The notes: generated by a model not told the origin, from the letters alone. A DNA stretch of 7,820 nt from an uncultured Dermatophilus sp. (GCA_945876925.1 CAMCQD010000076.1:1-7820); one strand, 5' to 3'; shown: positions 1-6,423, counted from the first letter of the stretch. Program-made: numbers and translations.

Positions 1-7
1 CCCCTTC
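1..7 (-). promoter_or_regulatory. Possible ribosome binding site of a gene beyond the left edge
   Basis: On the minus strand the last bases of the window read GAAGGGG, overlapping the eutL stop codon (TGA, 8-6). A purine-rich Shine-Dalgarno-like stretch overlapping a stop is how eutC and eutN are arranged in this same operon, so another co-transcribed gene may start just outside the window. The start codon itself is not visible, so this is only a suggestion. Confidence 0.3.
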
Positions 8-662
8 AGTACTTCTTCGGATTGGCCGCGACCTCGAGCACCGCGTCCTGGAAGGCAGCGCAGGCCGCCTGGCAGGCCGACTGCGAACCGGTCAGCAGGC
101 CGCCGGCGTAGTTGGTCTCGCTCGGCGGCTCGAAGTAGACCTGCATGCTCACGTCGGCGGCCTTCATGGCCAGATCGAGCGCGTAGGTCGCCTCCAGCGG
201 CGGGGCGATGAGGTAGGCCAGGGGCTGGCCGGGCGCGATGCCCGCCTCACCGGACAGGTAGGTGCCGGTCGAGCTGATCAGGTGCGGGAAGAAGGCGAGG
301 TCGCCGGCGTCATTGGCCGAGTAGAACCAGGCCTCCTCCTCGGCGTAGGCGATGCAGGCGTCGATGCCGGAGCGCACCTCGGCCGGGGTCGGCCCGGCCA
401 GCATGCCGATGATCTCGCCCGACAGCGGGCCCGAGGGGTAGCCGGCGCCGGCGTAGAAGCTCTTCGCGTAGACCACGTCGACCTCGGCGAACTTGGTCGC
501 CTCGTCGAGGGAGACGTAGAGCGCGTCGTCGATGTCACAGGTGATCAGGCCCAGGGCGCGATGATGGCCGGCCAGGCCGAGTTTCGCGGCGAAACCGCGG
601 TCGACGTTGGGGATGAGCCGCACCGCCAGGATGGACGGCTTGACAGGTTCTAGGATTCCCAT
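6..662 (-). CDS. eutL: Ethanolamine microcompartment shell protein EutL (tandem-domain BMC trimer)
   Basis: EutL is a shell protein of the ethanolamine bacterial microcompartment. Each chain holds two BMC domains, and three chains make a pseudohexameric facet tile with a gated pore thought to pass larger molecules such as cofactors. The 218 residues match the usual length of about 219. As recalled, E. coli EutL aligns almost end to end, including LVAPPLEATY-like (here LIAPPLEATY, 151-160), PPSETNY (179-185), TGSQ.AC..AC (191-201) and the DAVLE.A.NP tail (206-214). The ATG at 662 has an AGAAAGG Shine-Dalgarno 8 nt upstream. The gene follows eutC after 18 bp and is the last complete gene of the operon in the window. 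It ends in NPKKY. Nothing suggests damage. Family assignment is very secure; pore behaviour is inferred from the family. Confidence 0.96.
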   Translation of the reverse strand: MGILEPVKPSILAVRLIPNVDRGFAAKLGLAGHHRALGLITCDIDDALYVSLDEATKFAEVDVVYAKSFYAGAGYPSGPLSGEIIGMLAGPTPAEVRSGIDACIAYAEEEAWFYSANDAGDLAFFPHLISSTGTYLSGEAGIAPGQPLAYLIAPPLEATYALDLAMKAADVSMQVYFEPPSETNYAGGLLTGSQSACQAACAAFQDAVLEVAANPKKY

Positions 663-680
663 GGTCAGAGCCTTTCTTGG

Positions 681-1592
681 CTAGTGGTCGGCAAATTCGC
701 GGAGCTTGATGCCCGACGCCGAGTACTGGATCATGCGCTTGATGAATTCGACGATGTAGGCGCCGGCTTCAAGCGGGTTGGTGCCGCCGTGGGTGGTGAT
801 CATGCAGATGAGGTCGCGGTCGGCGTCGGATTTGCCTGGCTGCGGGTCGTAGCCCATGTAGGCGCTCATCGCGTCGGCGATGCCCAGCCCGGGGCGCTCG
901 CCGATGAGCAGCACCACCACCTTGGCCTTGATGACCGAGTTGATGTCGTTCATGAGGCCGACCCGGCCGTTCTCGATGAAGAACGGCGTGCCCACCGACA
1001 GCCCGGCCGATTTCAGGCCGGATTCGATGACCGGGTAGATGTCGCGCAGGTTGTTGTCGATCGCGGCCGCGGAGAGGCCGTCGGCGACGCAGATCTGCAC
1101 GTCGGGTGACTTCACGCATTTCTCGGCGATGGTTTTCCTGGCGTCGTCGCTGAGCAGGCGGCCCAGGTCGGGGCGCAGCAGGAATTCCTGCCGGTCGGTG
1201 GCCTTGGAGCGGACCGTGAACAGGTTGAAGGCGTCCTTGACCTCGTCACTGACCACGCCGTAGATGGCGTCCTGGGTGACGCCGTGGTCGGCCTGGAAGA
1301 GCAGCACGGTGCTGGTCCTGGGCCGCGGGCCGGCGCGGCCGACGCCCAGCCGGGCGCTGGTGGAGGCCATGAGGTTGCGCAGGCCGCTGGGGTCGCGGGG
1401 GTTGTCCACTTGCATGGCGTGCCGGGCCTCGTCGCGGGTCGGGTCGGCCAGGTCGATGACGAGGTTCCCGTCCTCGTGGGAGATGACCGACTGCTGCGCG
1501 GTGGCTTGCGGGGCTGCGGGCACGAGCCCCTCGGACTTCAGCTCGGCCAGGACGCGGGCGACGATCGCGGCGATGTCGTGTTCGTGACTCAT
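681..1592 (-). CDS. eutC: Ethanolamine ammonia-lyase, small (light) subunit EutC
   Basis: EutC is the small subunit of ethanolamine ammonia-lyase and, with EutB, binds adenosylcobalamin and converts ethanolamine to acetaldehyde and ammonia. The 303 residues compare with about 295 in E. coli. Family motifs are present: GRAGPRPRT (85-93), RPDLGR (140-145), ADGLS (170-174), GTPFF (201-205), the cobalamin-side GERPGLG (231-237) and HGGTNPLEA (268-276). I chose the ATG at 1592, not an upstream in-frame start at 1679, because it has AGAGGTGA 5 nt upstream and gives the family N-terminus; the longer form would overlap eutB by about 80 bp. The Shine-Dalgarno includes the eutB TGA stop and the gap is only 5 bp, so translation is probably coupled to eutB. 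Residues 6-20 form a short amphipathic helix followed by a Pro/Ala/Gln-rich linker, like the compartment-targeting peptide known from enteric EutC. Confidence 0.97.
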   Translation of the reverse strand: MSHEHDIAAIVARVLAELKSEGLVPAAPQATAQQSVISHEDGNLVIDLADPTRDEARHAMQVDNPRDPSGLRNLMASTSARLGVGRAGPRPRTSTVLLFQADHGVTQDAIYGVVSDEVKDAFNLFTVRSKATDRQEFLLRPDLGRLLSDDARKTIAEKCVKSPDVQICVADGLSAAAIDNNLRDIYPVIESGLKSAGLSVGTPFFIENGRVGLMNDINSVIKAKVVVLLIGERPGLGIADAMSAYMGYDPQPGKSDADRDLICMITTHGGTNPLEAGAYIVEFIKRMIQYSASGIKLREFADH

Positions 1593-1597
1593 CTGCT

Positions 1598-2965
1598 TCA
1601 CCTCTGCAGGAAGAAGGACGCGTCGCCGGCGATGTCGGTGAGCTGCCCGTCCTTCCACAGCCCCACCTCTTCCATCCACTTCTCGAACTCGGGTAGCGGC
1701 CGCAGGCCGAGCCCCTGGCGCAGCGAGGGCGCGTCGTGGTAGCTCGTGGTCTGGTAGCTGAGCATGGCGTCGTCACCCATCGGGATGCCCATGATGAAGT
1801 TGACGCCCGCGGCGGCGAGCAGCACGGCCAGGTTGTCGTTGCTGTTCTGGTCGGCCTTGGCGTGGTTGGTGTAGCAGACGTCGCAGCCCATGGAGATGCC
1901 CGCCAGCTTGCCCATGAAGTGGTCCTCCAGGCCGGCGCGGATGATCTGCACCGAGTCGTAGAGGTATTCGGGGCCGATGAAGCCGACCACGGTGTTGACC
2001 TGGTAGGGCTTCCAGCGGCGCGCGATGGCGTAGTTACGGGCCTCGAGGACCAGCTGGTCGGCGCCGTTGTGGGCGTCCGCGGACAGGGCCGAGCCCTGGC
2101 CGGTCTCGAAGTACATGTAGTTCGGGCCGGCGGTGAAGCAGTACTTCCGGGCCAGCTCGTAGGCCTCGTCCAGCAGGCCGACCGAGACGCCGAAGCTCTC
2201 CATGGCTTTCTGCGAGCCCGCGATGGACTGGAAGACCAGGCCGGCGGGGGCGCCGCGCTTCATCGCCTCCATCTGCGTGGTGACGTGCGCGAGTACGCAG
2301 TTCTGGGTGGGGATCTGCCAGGTGGTGATGATGTCGTGGGTCATCTCCAGCAGGCGGCTGACCGAGCCGACCGAGTCGTCGGAGGGGTTGATGCCGATAA
2401 CCGAGTCACCCGAGCCGAAGGACAGGCCCTCGTAGGTTGCCGCGCGGATCCCTTCGACCGAGTCGGTCGGGTGGTTGGGCTGCAGGCGCGAGCCGATGGT
2501 GCCGGGCAGGCCCATCGTGTTCGCGCAGTGCGTCACCACCGGGATCTTCCGGGCGGCGACCACGAGGTCGAGGTTGCCCATGAGCTTGGCGACGGCGGCG
2601 ATCATCTCCCCGGTCAGCGCGTTGCTGACCCGCTTGATGTCGTCACCGGTGGTGGAGTTCGACAGGATCCACTCGCGGAACTCCCCCACCGTCCAGCCCT
2701 TGATCTCCTGGTAGATCGTCTCGTTGAGGGCGTCGTCGATGGCGCGGGTGACCTCGTCCTGGTCGTAGGGCACGACCGGGTTCTCCCGCAGGACGCCCAG
2801 CGGCACCTCAGCGAGTACGAGCTTGGCGGCGACCCGCTCGGCCGCCGACCGGGCCGCGATCCCGGCCTGCTGGTCGCCCGACTTCTCCTCGTTGGCCATG
2901 GCCAGCAGGGATGTGATGTCGGCGAACTCGTAGGTACGCCCGAACAGCTTGGTTCGCAGTAGCAT
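1598..2965 (-). CDS. eutB: Ethanolamine ammonia-lyase, large (heavy) subunit EutB
   Basis: EutB is the catalytic TIM-barrel subunit of ethanolamine ammonia-lyase (EC 4.3.1.7), which uses adenosylcobalamin radical chemistry on ethanolamine. The 455 residues align without gaps to the recalled E. coli protein (453) through all active-site positions. Substrate-pocket residues described for E. coli EAL are all found at the same numbers: Arg160 and Gln162 in SRLQPN, Asn193 in GINP, Glu287 in YFETGQGSALSA, Phe329 in VVGFIGPEYLY, and Asp362 in SMGCDVCYTNHA. The start is probably the ATG at 2965 rather than the adjacent in-frame GTG at 2968: AGGGGG lies 7 nt from the ATG but only 4 nt from the GTG, and the ATG gives the family N-terminus (MLLRTKLFG against MKLKTTLFG). 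It lies 56 bp after eutA and 5 bp before eutC. The enzyme should be functional. Confidence 0.98.
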   Translation of the reverse strand: MLLRTKLFGRTYEFADITSLLAMANEEKSGDQQAGIAARSAAERVAAKLVLAEVPLGVLRENPVVPYDQDEVTRAIDDALNETIYQEIKGWTVGEFREWILSNSTTGDDIKRVSNALTGEMIAAVAKLMGNLDLVVAARKIPVVTHCANTMGLPGTIGSRLQPNHPTDSVEGIRAATYEGLSFGSGDSVIGINPSDDSVGSVSRLLEMTHDIITTWQIPTQNCVLAHVTTQMEAMKRGAPAGLVFQSIAGSQKAMESFGVSVGLLDEAYELARKYCFTAGPNYMYFETGQGSALSADAHNGADQLVLEARNYAIARRWKPYQVNTVVGFIGPEYLYDSVQIIRAGLEDHFMGKLAGISMGCDVCYTNHAKADQNSNDNLAVLLAAAGVNFIMGIPMGDDAMLSYQTTSYHDAPSLRQGLGLRPLPEFEKWMEEVGLWKDGQLTDIAGDASFFLQR

Positions 2966-2970
2966 CACTT

Positions 2971-2978
2971 CACCCCCT
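2971..2978 (-). promoter_or_regulatory. eutB ribosome binding site (selects the ATG over an adjacent GTG)
   Basis: The minus strand reads AGGGGGTG, followed by AAGTGATG. The in-frame GTG (2968) and ATG (2965) are consecutive codons. The distance from AGGGGG is 7 nt to the ATG and 4 nt to the GTG, which favours the ATG. The two choices differ by one residue. Confidence 0.7.
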
Positions 2979-3021
2979 GAATGTGAGTCTCCACGGCGTG
3001 CTCCTCATCTGGTGGTTGTCA

Positions 3022-4488
3022 TTACTGGTTGTCCTGCTTGTAGAACACGAGGGTCTTTACCGAGACCGGTACGACCCGGCCGTCGAACATCGGTTCGCCG
3101 ATGTCGATGAAGTCGCCCTCGCCTAGCTGGATCTGGTCGACCACGATCAGTGGCAGGTGTTCCAGGTGCTGTTTGATGGTCTGCCCGAGCACCTGCGCGT
3201 AATCGGCCTCGGTGATCAGGACCAGGGGCTTGCCGGCGGGCAGGTGGCGGCGGGCGAAGGTGACGATGCCGGCTGCGAGCGCGGTGAGCTGCTCGTAGCA
3301 GAGCCGCCCGGGAAGGTCCAGGGAGATCGCGAAGTCGCCGTCCGTGCCCTCGCCCCGGTCCCAGCGTTCCACGCCCTCGCCCAGGGCCGTGCTGATCGCG
3401 GCGGGGTCGCGCAGTCCTGGGGCCGTCTCGCTCAGCCGCGGTTCGATGACCGGGGCGTTGCGTATCGGCAGATGGGACTCCTCGGCCCAGATCGTGGAGC
3501 CTGACAGGGTGACCTGCTGGCTCGCGGCGCCGAGCACGGTGGCGCGCAGCGTCTGGGCGGGCCGTTCGACCCGCAGGCGGGACCACCGCTCGTTCTCGCG
3601 CAGCGAGCGGGCGAGCAGCGGCCCGACGTCTCCCCAGCGGGATATCTCGGCGATGGTCCCGGCCGGGGCCTCGTCGTAGTAGAGCTGCCCCACCCCGCCG
3701 GAGACGAAGTAGGCCGCGGTTGCGTCGTCGGCGGCCAGCGGCTCGCTGAGCGCGACCTTGTCCCCGAGCGCCGAGCGCTCGCCCAGGCACAGGCTGACCA
3801 CGATCTCGGCCATCGCGTCGGTGAGCCGGCGCAGCGTCGCCACGGCGGGTACCGTGCCGGTTTCCAGGTCGAGGCCGAGCTCGGCGGCGATCACGCGCCC
3901 CGTAGGTGCCAGGTGGAGGAGCCTGCCGGTGCCCTGCTCGAGCACGACCTGCCGTCCGCCGGCCATGGCGGCCGCCGAGGAGATGTGCCGTCCCGCGCGG
4001 AAGAGCGCGGCATTGGATGAGCCGCCCCCGATGTCGACGTTGACCACCGAGGAGAAGTGCGTCGCCGACCACTGCGCGGCGCCCGATCCGCGCCCGGCGA
4101 TCTGCGATTCCAGGTTCGGACCGGCGACGGTGACCACGAAGTCACCGGCCAGGTCGCCCAGGCCGTGCAGGATCGCCTCGGCGTTGCGGGTACGGGCCGT
4201 CTCGCCGGTGATGATGACCGCGCCGGTCTCGACCTGGCCGGGGCTGACCCCCGCCCTGGCGTACTCCGACCGGACGAGCCCGACCAGCCGGGTGACGTCC
4301 ACTTCGTCGGCCTGGATCAGCGGGGTGAGCTGCGGTTCGGACTGGTACAGCACGGTCCGGGCGTCGATGTCGAGCCGGGGTACCAGGCCCATGCGGGCCT
4401 GGTTGGTCACCGTCAGCCGGCTCAGCACGAGCTGAGTGGTGGTGGTGCCGACGTCGATGCCGACGCTGAGCATCTCCCGGCTGGTCAT
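3022..4488 (-). CDS. eutA: Ethanolamine ammonia-lyase reactivating factor EutA
   Basis: EutA is the ATP-dependent reactivase of ethanolamine ammonia-lyase: it releases damaged cobalamin from inactivated EutBC so that intact adenosylcobalamin can rebind. It belongs to the actin/Hsp70/sugar-kinase (ASKHA) fold. The three nucleotide-binding segments are visible: the first phosphate loop IDVGTTTTQ (11-19), the second NVDIGGGSSNAALF (150-163) and the adenosine-side SGGVGQLYYD (263-272). ITGE.A.TRNA (93-104) and LSGSTIW (328-334) are also family motifs. At 488 residues it is about 20 longer than E. coli EutA; the alignment suggests extra residues in the middle, around 235-260 and 280-310. The ATG at 4488 has GGAGGAG 4 nt upstream, and MTSREMLSVGID matches the family N-terminus. 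It follows eutN by 46 bp and ends in TAA immediately followed by TGA, a tandem stop, 56 bp before eutB. Confidence 0.96.
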   Translation of the reverse strand: MTSREMLSVGIDVGTTTTQLVLSRLTVTNQARMGLVPRLDIDARTVLYQSEPQLTPLIQADEVDVTRLVGLVRSEYARAGVSPGQVETGAVIITGETARTRNAEAILHGLGDLAGDFVVTVAGPNLESQIAGRGSGAAQWSATHFSSVVNVDIGGGSSNAALFRAGRHISSAAAMAGGRQVVLEQGTGRLLHLAPTGRVIAAELGLDLETGTVPAVATLRRLTDAMAEIVVSLCLGERSALGDKVALSEPLAADDATAAYFVSGGVGQLYYDEAPAGTIAEISRWGDVGPLLARSLRENERWSRLRVERPAQTLRATVLGAASQQVTLSGSTIWAEESHLPIRNAPVIEPRLSETAPGLRDPAAISTALGEGVERWDRGEGTDGDFAISLDLPGRLCYEQLTALAAGIVTFARRHLPAGKPLVLITEADYAQVLGQTIKQHLEHLPLIVVDQIQLGEGDFIDIGEPMFDGRVVPVSVKTLVFYKQDNQ

Positions 4489-4534
4489 GTGGCTCCTCCC
4501 CGCCGTTCCTCTCCGGGTGGTCCCTGGTGCGGTT

Positions 4535-4822
4535 TCACTTGCGGAATGTGGTCTTCCCGCCGACCTCGAGCGAGTCGAGGATCGCCATGATCACCGCGTC
4601 CACTGGTGCGCTGGTGGTGTAGTCGGTGTGGCGCCCGGCGCTGCCCTCGCTGATCAGCACCAGCTCGCCCTCGCCGGCGCCTACCGCGTCGACGGCGACG
4701 AACGGCTCGCCGGCCAGTTCGTCGGAGGGGGTAGCCGGGCACACGACCAGCAGCTTGCTGCCGTGCAGCGACCCGGTCTTGATGGTGGATACGGCTGAGC
4801 CGATCACGCGCGCGATTCGCAT
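4535..4822 (-). CDS. eutN: Microcompartment vertex protein EutN (EutN/CcmL family)
   Basis: EutN/CcmL proteins form pentamers that cap the vertices of bacterial microcompartment shells. The product is 95 residues, the same as E. coli EutN, and shows the family layout: N-terminal strand M.IA.V.G..VST (1-13), LLVV (24-27), the signature DAVGAGEGELVL (45-56), SEGSAGR (58-64), and SAPVDAVIMAILDSL (71-85) before the closing VGGKTTFRK strand. The ATG at 4822 follows the eutH stop by 5 bp. A GGAGG lies 11 nt upstream inside the end of eutH, so the two genes are probably translationally coupled. In enteric eut operons eutN sits beside eutM and eutE; here it is between the transporter and the reactivase. 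I assign EutN rather than PduN or CcmL mostly from the eut context. Confidence 0.93.
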   Translation of the reverse strand: MRIARVIGSAVSTIKTGSLHGSKLLVVCPATPSDELAGEPFVAVDAVGAGEGELVLISEGSAGRHTDYTTSAPVDAVIMAILDSLEVGGKTTFRK

Positions 4823-4827
4823 CGGGC

Positions 4828-6060
4828 TCAGGCCTCCGGGGCGGGGCGCGGGGCGGAGCCGGCTGCCACGGATTCGCCGTCGCCGGGGTCCTGGCCGGCG
4901 TAAGCGGCGAAGGTCCGCGAGAAGAGCAGGTAGGCGACGACGACGCCCAGGATGCCGGCGACCAGCTTGCCGGAGATGACCGGGGCGATCATCTGGGTGT
5001 CGATGCCGGCGGTGAAGCCGAGGTGGTCACCGAAGGCGAAGGCCGCCGACACCGCGAACGCCGCGTTGAGGACCTTCCCGCGGGCGTCCATGTTCTTCAT
5101 GATCTCGAACATGGCGATGTTGTTCGCCAGGGTGGCGACGAAGCCGCCGGCGGCGATGTCGTTGACGCCGAGGAGCTTGCCGGCTGCGGCCAGCGGCTTG
5201 GCGCCGAAGGTCACGATAAGGTGCACCGCCGGGAAGGCCCCGGCCAGCGCCATGGCGATGAGGGCCACGATCGCGAAGCCGTCGGTGGCGCTCAGCATGT
5301 ACCAGGCGTTCTCACCGGCCACGCCATCGGCGCCTGCCTGCCCGGCGATGATGAAGGCGTTGTTGCCGTTGACGTCGGTGGCGGCGGGGAAGATTGACCG
5401 CGTCGCCTGCAGGATCCCGATGACCAGGCCGACCGAGATCATGAAGACCAGGCCCTTGCCGAACACGAGGAAGCCGGTCGTCATCGCGTCGGCCCTGAAC
5501 CACAGGCCGATGGCCAGCAGGATCGCGACCACGAGGATCGGGATCGAGTTGACTAGCACGAATCCGAAGCTCATCCCGGCGACCAGGCCCGAGACGATGA
5601 CGCCGAACGGGATGGTGATGATGCCTGCCATGACGCCACGGGCCAGGAAGGGGCGGTCCTCCTGGTTGATGATGCCGAGGGCGACCGGGATGGTGAAGAC
5701 GATGGTGGCTCCCATCATGGCGCCCAGCACCAGGCCGGAGAGCCGCTGGGCATCAAGATCGCTGGTCAGCTGGGTAGCCAGGGGGTAGCCGCCCATGTCG
5801 TTCGCGAGCAGGGTCCCGGCGAACATGGCCGGGTCGGCGCCTACCAGCTCGTACAGCGGGCGGATAACCGGGCCGAGGATCCTCGCGAGGACCGGTGACA
5901 GGGAGTAGACGCCAACCATTGACAGCGCTAGCGGTCCCATCGCGTTGATGCCCTCTTCGAACTTCTCGCCGAGGCCGAAGCGATTGCCGATGGCACGGTC
6001 GAGGCCGCCCAGCACCATGCAGCCCATGAGGATCCACATGATTACGTCATTGATGCTCAA
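4828..6060 (-). CDS. eutH: Ethanolamine transporter EutH
   Basis: EutH is a polytopic membrane protein thought to carry ethanolamine into the cell, most needed when the substrate is scarce or protonated. The 410 residues contain about ten hydrophobic segments (roughly 5-22, 40-63, 107-131, 140-163, 166-188, 196-218, 260-283, 302-318, 331-346, 363-380). Family motifs include FEEGINAMG.LAL.MVG (34-50), DPAMFAGTLLA.DMGGY (76-92), GATIVFTIPVALGI (117-130), DIAAGGFVATLANNI (301-315) and DTRGKV-like (DARGKV, 325-330) with FAFGDHLGF (341-349). The start is a TTG at 6060: GAGGGGG lies 5 nt upstream, no ATG or GTG occurs in frame between the TTG and an upstream stop, and MSINDVIMWILM matches the recalled E. 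coli MGINEIIMYIMM. Against E. coli EutH it lacks parts of two loops (after about 28 and near 162) and carries a hydrophilic Pro/Ala-rich C-terminal tail (388-410). It is the first eut gene seen. Confidence 0.95.
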   Translation of the reverse strand: MSINDVIMWILMGCMVLGGLDRAIGNRFGLGEKFEEGINAMGPLALSMVGVYSLSPVLARILGPVIRPLYELVGADPAMFAGTLLANDMGGYPLATQLTSDLDAQRLSGLVLGAMMGATIVFTIPVALGIINQEDRPFLARGVMAGIITIPFGVIVSGLVAGMSFGFVLVNSIPILVVAILLAIGLWFRADAMTTGFLVFGKGLVFMISVGLVIGILQATRSIFPAATDVNGNNAFIIAGQAGADGVAGENAWYMLSATDGFAIVALIAMALAGAFPAVHLIVTFGAKPLAAAGKLLGVNDIAAGGFVATLANNIAMFEIMKNMDARGKVLNAAFAVSAAFAFGDHLGFTAGIDTQMIAPVISGKLVAGILGVVVAYLLFSRTFAAYAGQDPGDGESVAAGSAPRPAPEA

Positions 6061-6077
6061 AACATCCCCCTCACCAT
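6057..6077 (-). CDS. Six-codon upstream ORF overlapping the eutH start (doubtful)
   Basis: An ATG at 6077 opens a frame of six codons (MVRGMF), with a second in-frame ATG at 6065. Its TGA stop (6059-6057) shares bases with the eutH TTG start (6060-6058), giving the sequence TTGA. Stop-start overlaps of this kind often couple translation. There is no clear Shine-Dalgarno ahead of the first ATG, and the eutH Shine-Dalgarno lies inside this ORF, so it may be chance. Confidence 0.15.
   Translation of the reverse strand: MVRGMF
6066..6072 (-). promoter_or_regulatory. eutH ribosome binding site (decides the TTG start)
   Basis: The minus strand reads GAGGGGG, then 5 nt (ATGTT), then TTG. The strong purine tract at standard spacing supports the TTG as the true eutH start. 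The ATG lying between them is out of frame with eutH and meets a stop after two codons. Confidence 0.7.
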
Positions 6078-6119
6078 TGAGAGTCCGCAGGCAGTCGCCG
6101 CATCAGTCACCTGACGCAG

Positions 6120-6167
6120 CTACTTAGAGACTAGCGTCACACTCGAGGAGAGGGTGAGCACTGTCAT
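6120..6167 (-). CDS. Possible 15-residue leader peptide upstream of eutH
   Basis: An ATG at 6167 opens a 15-codon frame (MTVLTLSSSVTLVSK) ending in TAG. GGAGAGG (6184-6178) lies 10 nt upstream, a believable though slightly long Shine-Dalgarno spacing. The stop is about 60 nt before the eutH start. The peptide is rich in Ser, Leu, Val and Thr and resembles no family I know. It could be a regulatory leader peptide or a chance ORF; if the eut transcript starts near 6121 it would not be translated. Confidence 0.2.
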   Translation of the reverse strand: MTVLTLSSSVTLVSK

Positions 6168-6212
6168 GACGATTCTGCCTCTCCGGGGTGTCCCACGGGG
6201 CGGGTCATGTGT

Positions 6213-6226
6213 CCGCTGACCAGCGG
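6213..6226 (-). repeat. Small GC-rich inverted repeat in the eut leader
   Basis: CCGCTG (6213-6218) and CAGCGG (6221-6226) are perfect inverted repeats separated by 2 nt. As RNA this would be a 5-bp stem with a tetraloop. It lacks a following T tract, so it is not a clear terminator. It may be part of the structured leader or simply reflect high GC content. Confidence 0.4.
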
Positions 6227-6255
6227 CGCTCCGCCTCGCAGGGCAGCCTGTCCCC

Positions 6256-6301
6256 GGTTGCCGGCGGCCCCGGCCGCCCGGTAGCGCTCCCTTTGGCAAC
6301 C
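6256..6301 (-). repeat. Inverted repeat enclosing a GC-rich hairpin, overlapping the palindrome
   Basis: On the plus strand GGTTGCC (6256-6262) is the exact inverse of GGCAACC (6295-6301). Immediately inside it is a perfect 7-bp hairpin, GGCGGCC (6263-6269) with GGCCGCC (6272-6278), which would stack directly on the outer stem. Bases 6298-6301 also belong to the left arm of the neighbouring palindrome, so the two structures compete for the same strand. Confidence 0.55.
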
Positions 6302-6342
6302 CTTAATCGGATTGCGCGGCAATATGATTAAGGGTTCGGGAG
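6287..6342. repeat. Extended palindrome with a 39-bp AT-rich core
   Basis: The core (6298-6336) is AACCCTTAATC, GG, ATTGC, GCG, GCAAT, AT, GATTAAGGGTT: 11-bp outer arms and 5-bp inner arms, both perfect, with a 2-nt mismatch on each side and a 3-nt centre at 6316-6318. A further 5-bp pair, CTCCC (6287-6291) with GGGAG (6338-6342), lies outside across an uneven internal loop. The arms are much richer in A/T than their surroundings. It could be an operator for a dimeric regulator, an RNA hairpin in the leader, or a two-way terminator, though neither strand has a T tract after the stem. Confidence 0.75.
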
Positions 6343-6423
6343 GAGTGCCGCCGGGAGCTGGTCCGCGTCGCCCCGGTGCCGGGCCAGCGTGCGAGGCCGG
6401 CCGCGATGATAGCCGCCCACGTT

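Noticed and set aside
1593..1679. Longer EutC starting at 1679
   Set aside because: It would overlap eutB by about 80 bp, has a non-family N-terminus and no good ribosome site, while the ATG at 1592 has a strong one.
1736..2962. A 408-codon plus-strand open frame antisense to eutB, and other long antisense frames across the window
   Set aside because: High GC content keeps antisense frames open. The translation is low in complexity, rich in Gly, Ala, Val, Asp and Arg, matches no family, and lies exactly opposite a fully conserved enzyme.
2966..3021. A 12-codon frame in the gap between eutA and eutB
   Set aside because: It has no Shine-Dalgarno, is very short, and the gap is explained by the eutB ribosome site.
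6298..6336. tRNA gene or tRNA-derived attachment site suggested by AGGGTTCGGG
   Set aside because: The flanking sequence does not form an acceptor stem, a D arm or an anticodon arm. The resemblance to a T-arm is limited to a few bases.
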